From positions 1 through 43,699 of the forward strand of contig JAHYYI010000018.1 in NCBI GenBank assembly GCA_019425045.1: a DNA stretch of 43,699 nt, written 5' to 3'. Source of the stretch: Collinsella sp. GTDB lineage: Bacteria > Actinomycetota > Coriobacteriia > Coriobacteriales > Coriobacteriaceae. The notes below the pieces were generated by a model that was given only the letters and a program-made list of their open reading frames with translations, was not told the origin of the DNA and searched no databases. A program made the translations under genes and the position numbers. Below, piece after piece: positions 31,618 to 39,788 of the stretch (its first letter is position 1; every line of letters begins with the position of its first letter).

Positions 31618-32751
31618 CTACAAAAGCTCGATTTTGCCGTCTTTGACCGTAAGACCCATGTTGCCGGAAAGCAGATCGTCCAGGCGCGAACCCACGAGCT
31701 CAAAACGCCAGCCTTCGCGCAGGGGGCTTTGCTCAGGATGCTCGATGTAATCGGCCAGGTCATCGCGCGAGGCGATAACCGAGGTCGCAACGCCCGAGCG
31801 CTCGGCAACCAAGCGAATAAGCGCATACATAAGATCCGTCACGCTCTCCAGCTCCGGCGAGATCTGGCGATGTCCGCGCACCATGAGCGGCAGGCGATCG
31901 TGCGGGCAGCTCGCGCCGCGCTTGATGGCCATGAGCGCGCCGTCCACATCGCGCTCCCCCAGCTGGTCGGTGCCGCGGATGCTGCGGAACTCCTCAACGC
32001 GCACGGGATTGCGCTTAACGAGCGCCAGAAGCGTATCGTCGGACATGACCCACTTGCGTGGGATGTTGCGGCGCTCGGCGCGGTCCTCGCGCCAGGCGGC
32101 GAGCTCGCGCGCAATGCCCAGCTGATGGCGGCTGCACGAGTTAATGCGCTTGACCTTGCGGAATGCCTCATGGCGGTCGGCGCGGTAGTGCGACTCGTCG
32201 GCCAGCGGGCGCAGCTCATCGAGCACCCAATCCACACGACCCAGCTCGCGTAGGCGGCTCATCATCTCGGTATAGGCAACGATCAGATACTTGACGTCAT
32301 CGATTGCGTACTCAATCTGCTTATCGGTCAGCGGACGGCGCGACCAATCGGTCAGTGACTCGGTCTTGGGCAATGAGACGCCGCAAAACGTCTGCACGAG
32401 CGCGCCGTAGGAAATCTGCTGGCGCTCGCCCAAAAAGGCGGCGGCCACCTGCGTGTCAAAAATGGGACGCGGCAGCACGCCCACGGTATGGAGCATAACC
32501 TCCATATCCTGTGAGCAGGCGTGGAAGACCTTGGTCACGCTCTCATCGCCCATAAGCTCGGCGAGCGGCGACAGGTCGTCGATCACCAGAGGATCGACCG
32601 CGACGCTCTCGGCGGGGGTGGCAATCTGGACCAAGCACAGGCGCGGGTGGAACGTGCGCTCGCGCAAAAACTCGGTATCGACGGCAATCGCCTCGAACTC
32701 GCGGGCGCGCTGGCAAAAGTCGAGTAGAGCCTGATGTGTGGAAATGTACAT
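31618..32751 (-). CDS. rnd: Ribonuclease D
   Basis: 3-prime to 5-prime exoribonuclease acting in tRNA maturation. The protein has 377 residues from the chosen ATG. The DEDDy active site is visible as AVDTEFLRE, HACSQDMEVM and YAIDDVKYL. HRDC-type helical domains follow (about 205-285 and beyond). The start at 32751 is preferred because it gives the standard N terminus (YISTHQALLDFCQRA), although the ribosome site is weak. It is divergent from the lipid kinase gene. Confidence 0.92.
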   Translation of the reverse strand: MYISTHQALLDFCQRAREFEAIAVDTEFLRERTFHPRLCLVQIATPAESVAVDPLVIDDLSPLAELMGDESVTKVFHACSQDMEVMLHTVGVLPRPIFDTQVAAAFLGERQQISYGALVQTFCGVSLPKTESLTDWSRRPLTDKQIEYAIDDVKYLIVAYTEMMSRLRELGRVDWVLDELRPLADESHYRADRHEAFRKVKRINSCSRHQLGIARELAAWREDRAERRNIPRKWVMSDDTLLALVKRNPVRVEEFRSIRGTDQLGERDVDGALMAIKRGASCPHDRLPLMVRGHRQISPELESVTDLMYALIRLVAERSGVATSVIASRDDLADYIEHPEQSPLREGWRFELVGSRLDDLLSGNMGLTVKDGKIELL

Positions 32752-32849
32752 ATCAACCCATCGAATAAGGTTAGGCCCGAAAAACACGGGTAGGATATCG
32801 GCATTGCCCTACAACTATACTCGGTTAGTCACAGAACGGGAACGTAAGT

Positions 32850-33767
32850 ATGCGCTGCCTTATCATCCACAACCCGGCATCGGGCCCCAGCTCAGATGAA
32901 ATCTTCGCATTCACGCACGCCCTTGCACAGGGTGGCGACGAGGTCGTGATGCGTTTTATCGGCGATGGCATGGAACCCGAGGACGCCGTGGCAGACGTGC
33001 GCGAGTTTGATCGCGTGGTGATTTCGGGCGGCGACGGCACCGTCTCCAACGTGCTCGACCAAATGCGCGGATGCGGCGTCCCCACGCTCGTCTTCCCCTC
33101 CGGCACGGCCTGCCTGTTCTTCAACAACATCGGCAATGCCCCTGAGGCCGCGGCACTCGCCAAGGCCTGCCGCGTCGGCCGCACCGTCAAGGCGGATATG
33201 GGTGAGCTCTTTTGGCTCGACGAGAACGGCAACGAAAAGCGCCACGGCTTTATTATCATCGCCGGCTCGGGCTACGACGCCGAGATCATGATGAAGGCCG
33301 CCCCCACCAAAAACGATATCGGCGAGATCGCCTATTTCCTGTCGGCGCTCGCCACACCCAACCCCACGGTGGCGCACTTTACGATTGAGCATGACGGCAT
33401 TGTCGAGGAGCTCGATGGCATCTGCTGCATGGCCGGCAACACCTCGGTCATCCAAAACGACATCAACCTGTTCCCCGATTGCCGCATGAACGACGGCATG
33501 GTCGACATCGCGGTCATCGAGCCCGTAAAAACCGTGCAGCTGCTCCCGACCGTGATCACCGCCGCACTCGACCCCGCCGGCAAGGTGCTCGGCCGTCCGC
33601 AGTTCAAGATCATCCAGACCAAAGAAGCCAAGATCACCTGCACCCCGTCGCTGGGCATGCAGTTCGATGGCGAAATCATCTCCAGCAACTCGGGCGTCTT
33701 TGGAGCCCGCGCGCTTCCGCAATGCCTCGACCTCATCGTCGACGAATTCTCCCCACTCGGAAAATAG
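32850..33767 (+). CDS. Diacylglycerol kinase-like lipid kinase
   Basis: Soluble DagK/YegS-type kinase of 305 residues, phosphorylating diacylglycerol or a related lipid at the membrane surface. The nucleotide-binding GGDGT motif is in VVISGGDGTVSNVL at about residue 60, and FPSGTACLFFNNIG corresponds to the following conserved block. The C-terminal beta-sandwich includes QFDGEIISS. The lipid substrate cannot be inferred. A 30-residue membrane peptide gene starts nine bases after its stop and is probably cotranscribed. Confidence 0.88.
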   Translation: MRCLIIHNPASGPSSDEIFAFTHALAQGGDEVVMRFIGDGMEPEDAVADVREFDRVVISGGDGTVSNVLDQMRGCGVPTLVFPSGTACLFFNNIGNAPEAAALAKACRVGRTVKADMGELFWLDENGNEKRHGFIIIAGSGYDAEIMMKAAPTKNDIGEIAYFLSALATPNPTVAHFTIEHDGIVEELDGICCMAGNTSVIQNDINLFPDCRMNDGMVDIAVIEPVKTVQLLPTVITAALDPAGKVLGRPQFKIIQTKEAKITCTPSLGMQFDGEIISSNSGVFGARALPQCLDLIVDEFSPLGK

Positions 33768-33776
33768 GAGGACCCA

Positions 33777-33869
33777 ATGAACGACAATCCCCTGCTCGGC
33801 TTTATCGTCATCGTTCTGGCCATGCTCATCGGCTATGCGATTAACGTGATCCACCGCCGGAAGAAGTAA
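33777..33869 (+). CDS. 30-residue single-pass membrane peptide
   Basis: A short gene with a strong ribosome site (TAGGAGG) that partly overlaps the preceding kinase stop. It reads MNDNPLLGFIVIVLAMLIG and ends NVIHRRKK: a short polar start, one membrane segment of about 20 residues and a basic cytoplasmic tail. It is followed by a good terminator. Function unknown; it may partner the lipid kinase or be an independent small membrane protein. Confidence 0.7.
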   Translation: MNDNPLLGFIVIVLAMLIGYAINVIHRRKK

Positions 33870-33905
33870 TTCCACATTGGTATGATATTCATCCAATTAT
33901 CGTCT

Positions 33906-33946
33906 CCCCCGTTGTTTATGCATTTGCCAAACAGCGGGGGATTTTT
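33906..33946 (+). terminator. Terminator after the lipid kinase unit
   Basis: CCCCCGTTGTTT pairs with AAACAGCGGGGG with one wobble, then TTTTT. It ends the kinase and small peptide unit. Confidence 0.9.
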
Positions 33947-34035
33947 CTTTGCGCCCCGTGCAAGGCGCTTTATTCAGATACAGTAATTGCAGGGTGTCTT
34001 TATTTAAGTAAAGCTACATAATGAGTATTCTTATC

Positions 34036-34065
34036 CGCTCATCGCATATTTTAGGACGCTCATCG
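34036..34065 (+). promoter_or_regulatory. CGCTCATCG direct repeats, 21-bp spacing
   Basis: CGCTCATCG occurs at 34036 and 34057, exactly 21 bp apart, each followed two bases later by TATTT. They lie about 115-140 bases before the C69 peptidase start in an AT-rich region. The spacing equals that of the repeats at the arcA promoters, although the sequence differs. Confidence 0.45.
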
Positions 34066-34177
34066 AGTATTTCATCAAATTTAATGAATACTTCTTAGAC
34101 TTCCGATAGGCTAATAGATGTATTTATTAGCTGAAATCCTGCACGGTTCCGCAGGGTTTCAACGGTTGGGAGGGATT

Positions 34178-35980
34178 ATGAGGTTTACTCATCCTGTCAA
34201 CACGCTCAAAAAGCTCGGCTGCGGCCTTGCGTTTGGAGCAGCGGCCATCATGGCCATGCCGACTTCGGCGCTGGCCTGCACCCAGATCTACATGGGCAGC
34301 AAGCTCACGGCAGACGGCAACACGTACTACGGCCGTTCCGAGGACTTCGGTCCACGCTATGTCAAGCACTTTGGCATTGAGCCCGCACACAAGGACGGCA
34401 ACGAGTACACCTCGGTCGAGTCCGGTTTTGAGTACAGGTCCAAGGGCGCAACCTACCGCTACACCTTCGTTCGCGACAACCCCTCGCAGTGGGAAGATCG
34501 CTACGACGCATATTCCGAGGCCGGCATTAACGAAAAGGGCGTTTCCTGCTCTGCCACGCTGAGCACCTCCTATAACGAGAAGGCCGAAGAGGCCGATCCC
34601 GTCACCGAGGAGACCGGCATCGGCGAGTACAACTACGCCAGCGTCATTCTGGGCGAGAGCGCCACGGCCCGCGAGGGTGTCGAGCTCCTCGGCAGCCTGA
34701 TCGACGAGCAGGGCGTCTGCTCCAACGACCAGATCATCATCGCCGACAGCACCGAGACCTGGCTGTTCGCCGCGCTTTCCGGCCATCAGTGGATTGCCAT
34801 GAAGCTCGCCGACGACATCGCCTCGCTCAACCCCAACATCGGCAACCTCACCTATGACGTCGACCTCGACGACACCGAGAACTGCCTCCACTCCGAGGGC
34901 ATCGAGTCCATGCCTAAGGAGAAAGGCTTTGCCGAGTACACCGACGGCAAGTTCGACGTCGCCAAGACCTACGGCGAGGAGATTAGCGAGGCCGGTATGC
35001 ACCAGTGGTCGCGCTATGTCCAGGGACGCGATTACTTCATGGCTCCGCTTGCCGAAGGCACCGACTACGAGATCGTCAAGGACGAGGGCGAAGAGGCTCG
35101 CGCCACGACCGGCGCCCTGGTCCACGAGATGCAGCCGCTGTTCTTCCAGCCCGGCAAGTCCGACTGGAACACCTTTGAGATGATCCGCAGCTTTGCCACT
35201 CGTGGCGAGAATGTCGCCGGCCTCAACGCCAACACCGACGGTGCCTATGCCATCGGCTCCAACCGCAACACCGAGATCCACACCTTCCAGATCCGTCAGG
35301 GCATGGACCCCGAGATCGCGACCATCCAGTGGGAGATGCTCTCCAACGCCGAGTTCTCCGTCGCTATTCCCTTCTACTCCGCACTGCTCACCGAGGTCAG
35401 CCCCTACTTCAGCGATCAGGATGTCTCCTTCGATCACTGTGAAGAGGAAGACGTCGTGAACAACGAGGAGCCCAAGAACTCCATCAATTACGTCCTCATG
35501 GACATCAACACGCTCGCCGAGGAGAACCGCGACAACTGCGCCACCGGCGTCCGCGCCTATCTCGACGCTCTGCAGAAGGAGCTCATCGAGCAGAACCTGA
35601 CCGTCGACGAGGCCATGCAGGCTGCCGAGGGCACCGAGGCCCGCACCGCCCTGGCCAACAAGGCTGGCAAGGCCGCGACCAAGAACACCTACGTCAAGTG
35701 CAAGGCCATGCTCGAGGAGATGCGCGATTACCTCAAGAAGGGCGACTTCTCCGAGAAGTTCGTCCCGATTGACTACGATGCCGACAACGACTGCCTGGTC
35801 GAGTCCATCACCTACGCCGACGAGGCGCTCTCCGATGAGGACGTAGCCGAGCCCGAGGTCGAGAAGGAAGAGGCCCCCGAGGAGAAGTCCGAGGGCAACA
35901 ACATGGCCGCCATGGCTGTTGGCGCCGTCGTCATCATCGGTGTCTGCGGCTTCGTGATCTATCGACGCAAGAAGGCCTAA
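34178..35980 (+). CDS. Membrane-anchored C69 family dipeptidase
   Basis: Extracytoplasmic peptidase of family C69 (Ntn-hydrolase fold), 600 residues. The signal peptide (LGCGLAFGAAAIMAMPTSALA) is followed directly by CTQIYMGSKLTADGNTYYGRSEDF, where the Cys is the expected nucleophile once exposed at the mature N terminus. The C terminus has an acidic stretch, a membrane segment (MAAMAVGAVVIIGVCGFVIY) and RRKKA, so the enzyme should be held on the outer membrane face. The ATG at 34178 follows GGGAGG. It is preceded by 230 bases of AT-rich sequence with a repeat pair. Family members cleave dipeptides, so a role in peptide nutrition is likely. Confidence 0.9.
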   Translation: MRFTHPVNTLKKLGCGLAFGAAAIMAMPTSALACTQIYMGSKLTADGNTYYGRSEDFGPRYVKHFGIEPAHKDGNEYTSVESGFEYRSKGATYRYTFVRDNPSQWEDRYDAYSEAGINEKGVSCSATLSTSYNEKAEEADPVTEETGIGEYNYASVILGESATAREGVELLGSLIDEQGVCSNDQIIIADSTETWLFAALSGHQWIAMKLADDIASLNPNIGNLTYDVDLDDTENCLHSEGIESMPKEKGFAEYTDGKFDVAKTYGEEISEAGMHQWSRYVQGRDYFMAPLAEGTDYEIVKDEGEEARATTGALVHEMQPLFFQPGKSDWNTFEMIRSFATRGENVAGLNANTDGAYAIGSNRNTEIHTFQIRQGMDPEIATIQWEMLSNAEFSVAIPFYSALLTEVSPYFSDQDVSFDHCEEEDVVNNEEPKNSINYVLMDINTLAEENRDNCATGVRAYLDALQKELIEQNLTVDEAMQAAEGTEARTALANKAGKAATKNTYVKCKAMLEEMRDYLKKGDFSEKFVPIDYDADNDCLVESITYADEALSDEDVAEPEVEKEEAPEEKSEGNNMAAMAVGAVVIIGVCGFVIYRRKKA

Positions 35981-35999
35981 GGCCCTGAAGCCCTAAGGC

Positions 36000-36031
36000 G
36001 CGGGCGGGATGGCGCAGGTCGCCCCGCCCGC
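36000..36031 (+). terminator. GC hairpin after the C69 gene
   Basis: GCGGGCGGG pairs with the CCCGCCCGC end around a 13-base loop, about 20 bases after the stop. There is no T tract, so its termination role is uncertain. Confidence 0.45.
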
Positions 36032-36066
36032 TCAGCCCGCCCCTTCGACCGGTGGGAAACACCGCT

Positions 36067-36116
36067 GAAATCTTTTCGAAAAAAGATTTCCTGCAAACAC
36101 TTTGCTGTGTTATAGT
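36067..36116 (+). promoter_or_regulatory. Promoter of the ECF operon with palindrome
   Basis: An extended -10 box (TG-T-TATAGT, 36108-36116) lies about 60 bases before the leader peptide. A perfect ten-bp palindrome GAAATCTTTT/AAAAGATTTC (36067-36090) covers the -35 region and could be a repressor operator, or a terminator for the preceding gene. Confidence 0.5.
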
Positions 36117-36174
36117 GCAGCGCAACAGCAACAAGGTGCGACCGCGCCACGGCATCACGAAAGGAGCCACCGAC

Positions 36175-36243
36175 ATGAAGAACACGATGAAGTCTCTCAA
36201 CAACTGGTGGTGGCGTGATGCGAATACGATCGGTCGACAGTGA
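36175..36243 (+). CDS. Tryptophan leader peptide
   Basis: A 22-residue peptide, MKNTMKSLNNWWWRDANTIG then RQ, with three consecutive TGG codons at 36205-36213. AAAGGAG lies eight bases before the ATG. It is followed by an RNA hairpin region and a Rho-independent terminator, the classic arrangement of ribosome-mediated attenuation. Stalling at the Trp codons when charged Trp-tRNA is scarce should prevent the terminator and turn on the transporter genes. Coding purpose is regulatory; the peptide itself probably has no function. Confidence 0.88.
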   Translation: MKNTMKSLNNWWWRDANTIGRQ

Positions 36244-36310
36244 GTCCCTCACGCCTGTTTTTGCGCTCTAGGTGATTGGAAGGCCTCCGGTTTCGACCGG
36301 GGGCCTTTTT
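36212..36310 (+). terminator. Trp attenuator
   Basis: Segment 1 (GGCGTGA, 36212-36218, overlapping the third Trp codon) pairs with segment 2 (TCACGCC, 36249-36255). The terminator is AAGGCCTCCGG (36280-36290) with CCGGGGGCCTT (36297-36307) and TTTTT. A competing pairing of segment 2 with AGGTGATTGGA (36270-36280) is possible, through TCAC/GTGA and TCC/GGA; the exact antiterminator is not settled by eye. Confidence 0.75.
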
Positions 36311-36389
36311 CCATCTCGAGCCCGATCGCATTCGCATCACGCGCCTCCGCTTTCTTCTCTTGCACTTCCCCTCCGAAAGGATTTTCACC

Positions 36390-36962
36390 ATGTCTCAGAA
36401 CACCACCACCGCCCAGCCCCGCACCGTCCAGACCGCCGACCGCGGCAAACTCGACGTCCGCGCCCTCGTCTTGCTCGCCATCCTGCTTGCCGCCGGCTTC
36501 ATCCTCAACTTCACCGTCGGCAAGGCCATCTCCGGCATCTCGGGCGGCATGATCAGCCCCGAGTTCATCATCTCGGCTTTCTGCCTCACCATCTTGGTCG
36601 TTCGCCCCAACATTGGTCAGGCGCTCGTCATCGGCCTGATCTCGGCCGCCGTGATCCAGATCACCACCACTTCGCCGTTTGTCGATTTTGCCGCCGAGGG
36701 CATCGCCGCCATGCTCATGGCCCTCATCGTCAACGCCACCGCCAAGGGAGGCCAGGTTAAGCCTGCCGTCGCCATCATCGCAACGTTCGTGACCACCTTT
36801 GTCTCGGGCGTCATCTTCATGGTCATCAAGATGGCCATGCTCGGCGTGGTGAGCGAGCTCGCCGCAGCCATGCTGCCCGTCGTCGCCATGACCGCCGTCT
36901 TTAATGCCATTCTGGTCGGTGCCCTCTACCTGCCCATCCAGAAGGCCCTTAGGCTCAACTAA
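36390..36962 (+). CDS. ECF transporter S component, probably tryptophan
   Basis: Integral membrane substrate-binding subunit of 190 residues with about five to six hydrophobic segments (for example ALVLLAILLAAGFILNF, IISAFCLTILVV, VAIIATFVTTFVSGVIFMVI). It lies directly upstream of the ATPase and T components of an ECF transporter and downstream of a Trp-codon attenuator, so the substrate is most likely tryptophan or a close derivative. This assignment is from regulation and context; the S-component sequence alone does not fix the ligand. The ATG at 36390 follows GAAAGGA; an upstream in-frame ATG at 36276 overlaps the attenuator and is not credible. Confidence 0.82.
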   Translation: MSQNTTTAQPRTVQTADRGKLDVRALVLLAILLAAGFILNFTVGKAISGISGGMISPEFIISAFCLTILVVRPNIGQALVIGLISAAVIQITTTSPFVDFAAEGIAAMLMALIVNATAKGGQVKPAVAIIATFVTTFVSGVIFMVIKMAMLGVVSELAAAMLPVVAMTAVFNAILVGALYLPIQKALRLN

Positions 36963-36968
36963 CCCGCT

Positions 36969-37069
36969 CGGCTTTACGAGCCACCCCATCTTGGCGTTCA
37001 TTCGTCGCTCGCGTACCCAAGTACGCTTCGCTCCTCTTTCGCGCCAACCTGGGGCCCCTCGTAAAGCCG
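36969..37069 (+). repeat. Long compound hairpin inside the ECF operon
   Basis: A 12-bp outer stem CGGCTTTACGAG (36969-36980 with 37058-37069) is followed inwards by CCCCA/TGGGG, TTGGCG/CGCCAA and GCGTAC/GTACGC, forming one long interrupted stem. It begins six bases after the S-component stop. It may act as partial terminator or mRNA stabiliser, or be a dispersed palindrome. Confidence 0.65.
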
Positions 37070-37114
37070 TCTCCGTGCTCCACCATCAAAGACTGTCCCA
37101 GACAACTAGCTCTT

Positions 37115-37154
37115 GGGGACGTTCTTAAACGACTAGTCATGTAAGAACGTCCCC
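37115..37154 (+). repeat. 13-bp hairpin before ecfA
   Basis: GGGGACGTTCTTA (37115-37127) pairs perfectly with 37142-37154 around a 14-base loop that contains ACTAGT. It ends about ten bases before the ribosome site of the ATPase gene and might limit its translation. Confidence 0.6.
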
Positions 37155-37174
37155 GATGACTATGAAAGGTATCC

Positions 37175-38926
37175 ATGGAAACGATCATCAACGTCGACGA
37201 TGTCTCGTTCTCCTATGGCACGCAGACCGAGCAGGCGCTTAAGCATATCTCGCTCGGCGTGAACAGGGGAGATTTTATCGGTATTATCGGTCCTTCGGGC
37301 GCCGGCAAGTCCACACTTGCCGCCTGCCTGTCGGGAGCCGTACCCCACCATTACACCGGCACGTTCTTTGGCTCCGTCACTGTCGACGGCAACGACACCT
37401 GTGAAGTTTCGCTCACCGATGTGTCGCAGATCGTCGGCAGCGTGTTGCAGGACATCGACACGCAAATGGTCGCCTCGGTCGTCGAGGACGAGATGCTTTT
37501 TGGCCTGGAGAACTTTGGCGTTCCCCACGACCAGATCGAGCAACGTGTGAGCGAGACGCTCGAGACCGTCGGCATCAGCGACCTGCGCGACCGCGAGATC
37601 GCCACGCTTTCGGGCGGCCAAAAGCAAAAGGTTGCCATCGCCGCCATCCTCGCCATGCGTCCGCGCGTGCTCGTGCTCGACGAACCCACCGCGGCGCTCG
37701 ACCCCGCCAGCTCCACGCTGGTCTTCGAGACCCTGCGTGAAGCCAACCGTGCACTCGGCATCACCATCGTCGTCGTTGAGCAAAAAGTCGCCCTGCTTTC
37801 GGAGTATTGCAACCGCGTGCTCGTGCTCAATCATGGCGAAATCGCGCTACAGGGCGAGCCGCACGAGGTCTTCGCGCACGCCGATGAGCTCCGCGCCATC
37901 GGCGTCGATTGCCCGCGCGTCACGCGCATTTTCAACAGCCTCGAGGCCGATGGCCTGGCCGGCGGCACTCCCTGTTTGGATGTTGATGAGGCTGAGCGCC
38001 TGATTACGGGCATCGTCGACCCCGCACACGCAAGCAGCGACATTCAGGCACCCGCCGGCTCACCGCACGCACCGTCGTTGCGCCCGCACGCCAAGGACGC
38101 CGAGCCCGTGCTCACCTTCGATCACGTTGAGTTTGCCTATCCCAATGGCGGCGCCGCCGTCCACGACCTCAACCTGACCCTCTATCCCGGCGAGCTCGTG
38201 GGCATCGTCGGTCAAAACGGCGCCGGCAAGACCACGCTCACCAAGCTGCTCACGGGCCTGCTTAAGCCCGCCTCGGGCAGCGTGCGCGTCACGGGACTGG
38301 ATACCGCAGCCGTTCCCACGAGCCGCATCGCCCGCGAAGTCGCAACCCTCTTCCAAAACCCCGACCGCCAGATCTGCAAGGACACCGTGCTCGACGAGGT
38401 CGCCTTTGGCCTGGAGCTTGCCGGCATCGACCGTGCCGAGGCGCTGCGTCGCGCTCAGCTCGTCATCGACCGCTTTGGCTTGCCGGCCGACGAGGCGCCC
38501 TTCTCGCTCTCGCGCGGTCAGCGCCAGATGGTGGCACTCGCCTCCGTCGTGGTCGTAGAGCCCAAAATCGTGGTGCTCGACGAGCCCACGAGCGGCCTTG
38601 ACTACCGTGAGTGCATGACCGTCATGGAAACCGTGCGCACCATGGCCGAGCGCGGCTGCGCCGTCATCATGGTCTGCCACGACATGGAAGTCGTATCCGA
38701 CTTTGCCGAGCGCATCGTGGTGATGGCCGACGGCCGCATCCTCGAGCGCGGCCGCACGCACGAGCTGTTCTCGAACATCGAGCTCATGCAGCAAGCCTAC
38801 GTTGAGCCACCTCAGGTCATAGAGCTTTCTCGTCGTCTGGCATCCTCCGTCTCTCCCGCCTTTGCAAAGGTGAGCGAGGTCACCGATATCGTTCGCATTA
38901 CCGAGGAGATGGTCCACCGTGGTTAA
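37175..38926 (+). CDS. ecfA: ECF transporter ATPase, two fused ATP-binding domains
   Basis: Energy-coupling ATPase of 583 residues made of two ABC domains in one chain. Domain 1 has Walker A GPSGAGKST (about residue 40), signature LSGGQKQK and Walker B LVLDEPTAALD. Domain 2 has GQNGAGKTT (about 350), LSRGQRQM and VVLDEPTSGLD. Separate A1 and A2 subunits are more common; the fused form is known in some bacteria. AAAGG precedes the ATG. It overlaps the EcfT gene by eight bases. Only one S component is next to it, but the module may also serve S components encoded elsewhere. Confidence 0.93.
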   Translation: METIINVDDVSFSYGTQTEQALKHISLGVNRGDFIGIIGPSGAGKSTLAACLSGAVPHHYTGTFFGSVTVDGNDTCEVSLTDVSQIVGSVLQDIDTQMVASVVEDEMLFGLENFGVPHDQIEQRVSETLETVGISDLRDREIATLSGGQKQKVAIAAILAMRPRVLVLDEPTAALDPASSTLVFETLREANRALGITIVVVEQKVALLSEYCNRVLVLNHGEIALQGEPHEVFAHADELRAIGVDCPRVTRIFNSLEADGLAGGTPCLDVDEAERLITGIVDPAHASSDIQAPAGSPHAPSLRPHAKDAEPVLTFDHVEFAYPNGGAAVHDLNLTLYPGELVGIVGQNGAGKTTLTKLLTGLLKPASGSVRVTGLDTAAVPTSRIAREVATLFQNPDRQICKDTVLDEVAFGLELAGIDRAEALRRAQLVIDRFGLPADEAPFSLSRGQRQMVALASVVVVEPKIVVLDEPTSGLDYRECMTVMETVRTMAERGCAVIMVCHDMEVVSDFAERIVVMADGRILERGRTHELFSNIELMQQAYVEPPQVIELSRRLASSVSPAFAKVSEVTDIVRITEEMVHRG

Positions 38927-39665
38927 CGTCATCGACTATATGCCGGGCGATACACTGCTGCACCGCTTGAACCCGGTCGTCAAACTGGGCCTTGCCGCCG
39001 CCATCATCATCGGCATCTTCCTGTCCGATACCTACGTGGCGCTGTTGGGCTTTTTGGCGCTCACCCTTGCACTGGGCGCCTACGCCGGCGTCGTCGACCG
39101 TCTGCTCTCACTACTCAAGCTGCTGATTCCGCTCGCGCTTATCATGCTGGTGCTTCAGCTGGCCTTTATGCGCGACGGCAACGTGGTGTGGGGCTTTATC
39201 ACCGACACGGGCCTCATTACCGGATCGAAGGCCTGCCTACGCCTGTTGGGCGTGGCGCTGCCACTCATCCTCATGCTTATGGTGACCAAGCTCAACGACC
39301 TCGCCAACGCCTGCGTCGAGGTGCTGCACGTGCCATATCGCTATGCCTTCACCTTTACCACGGCGCTGCGCTTTGTGCCGGTATTTGGCCAGGAAATGAA
39401 CGCCATCATGGAGGCGCAGACCGCACGCGGCGTCGAATACGACACTAAGAATCCCGTCAAGAAACTCAAGCTCATGCTGCCGCTGTGCGTGCCGCTGCTT
39501 ATATCGAGCGTGGGCAAGACCGATGCCACCGCGCTTGCCGCCGAGCAGCGCGGCTTCTACCTGCGCACGCGTGCGAGTTCGTATAAGCGTTACCCCATCA
39601 AAGGCCTGGATATCGCCGTACTTATCGTCAGTATCGCCCTTATCTCCATCGGCTTCCTGTTCTAG
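38919..39665 (+). CDS. ecfT: ECF transporter transmembrane component EcfT
   Basis: Membrane coupling subunit of 248 residues with about five membrane segments. The cytoplasmic coupling helices carry the expected Ala-Arg-Gly type motifs, seen in EAQTARGVEYD and AAEQRGFYLRTR. Start is GTG inside the end of ecfA (overlap of eight bases), so translation is coupled. N-terminal YMPGDTLLHRLNPVVKLGLA is typical of the family. It is the last gene of the operon and is followed by a strong terminator. Confidence 0.92.
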   Translation: MVNVIDYMPGDTLLHRLNPVVKLGLAAAIIIGIFLSDTYVALLGFLALTLALGAYAGVVDRLLSLLKLLIPLALIMLVLQLAFMRDGNVVWGFITDTGLITGSKACLRLLGVALPLILMLMVTKLNDLANACVEVLHVPYRYAFTFTTALRFVPVFGQEMNAIMEAQTARGVEYDTKNPVKKLKLMLPLCVPLLISSVGKTDATALAAEQRGFYLRTRASSYKRYPIKGLDIAVLIVSIALISIGFLF

Positions 39666-39694
39666 CAATCGCTGGCAGCAACCGGCAAATGCAA

Positions 39695-39729
39695 AAGGCC
39701 TCGGCTCGCACCAAACGAGCCGAGGCCTT
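39695..39729. terminator. Bidirectional terminator after ecfT
   Basis: A perfect 14-bp stem AAGGCCTCGGCTCG with its complement surrounds CACCAAA and is flanked by A and T runs. It ends the ECF operon and can also serve the convergent racemase gene. Confidence 0.85.
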
Positions 39730-39788
39730 ACTGTTTTCCCAGATAAAACCTACCAAAATAAACCTGTCCCTTTTTGGCAGGCGGAGAA

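Noticed and set aside
36052..36243. Longer version of the Trp leader frame starting at 36052
   Set aside because: The extension would begin upstream of the likely promoter and has no ribosome site; the 22-codon version has AAAGGAG.
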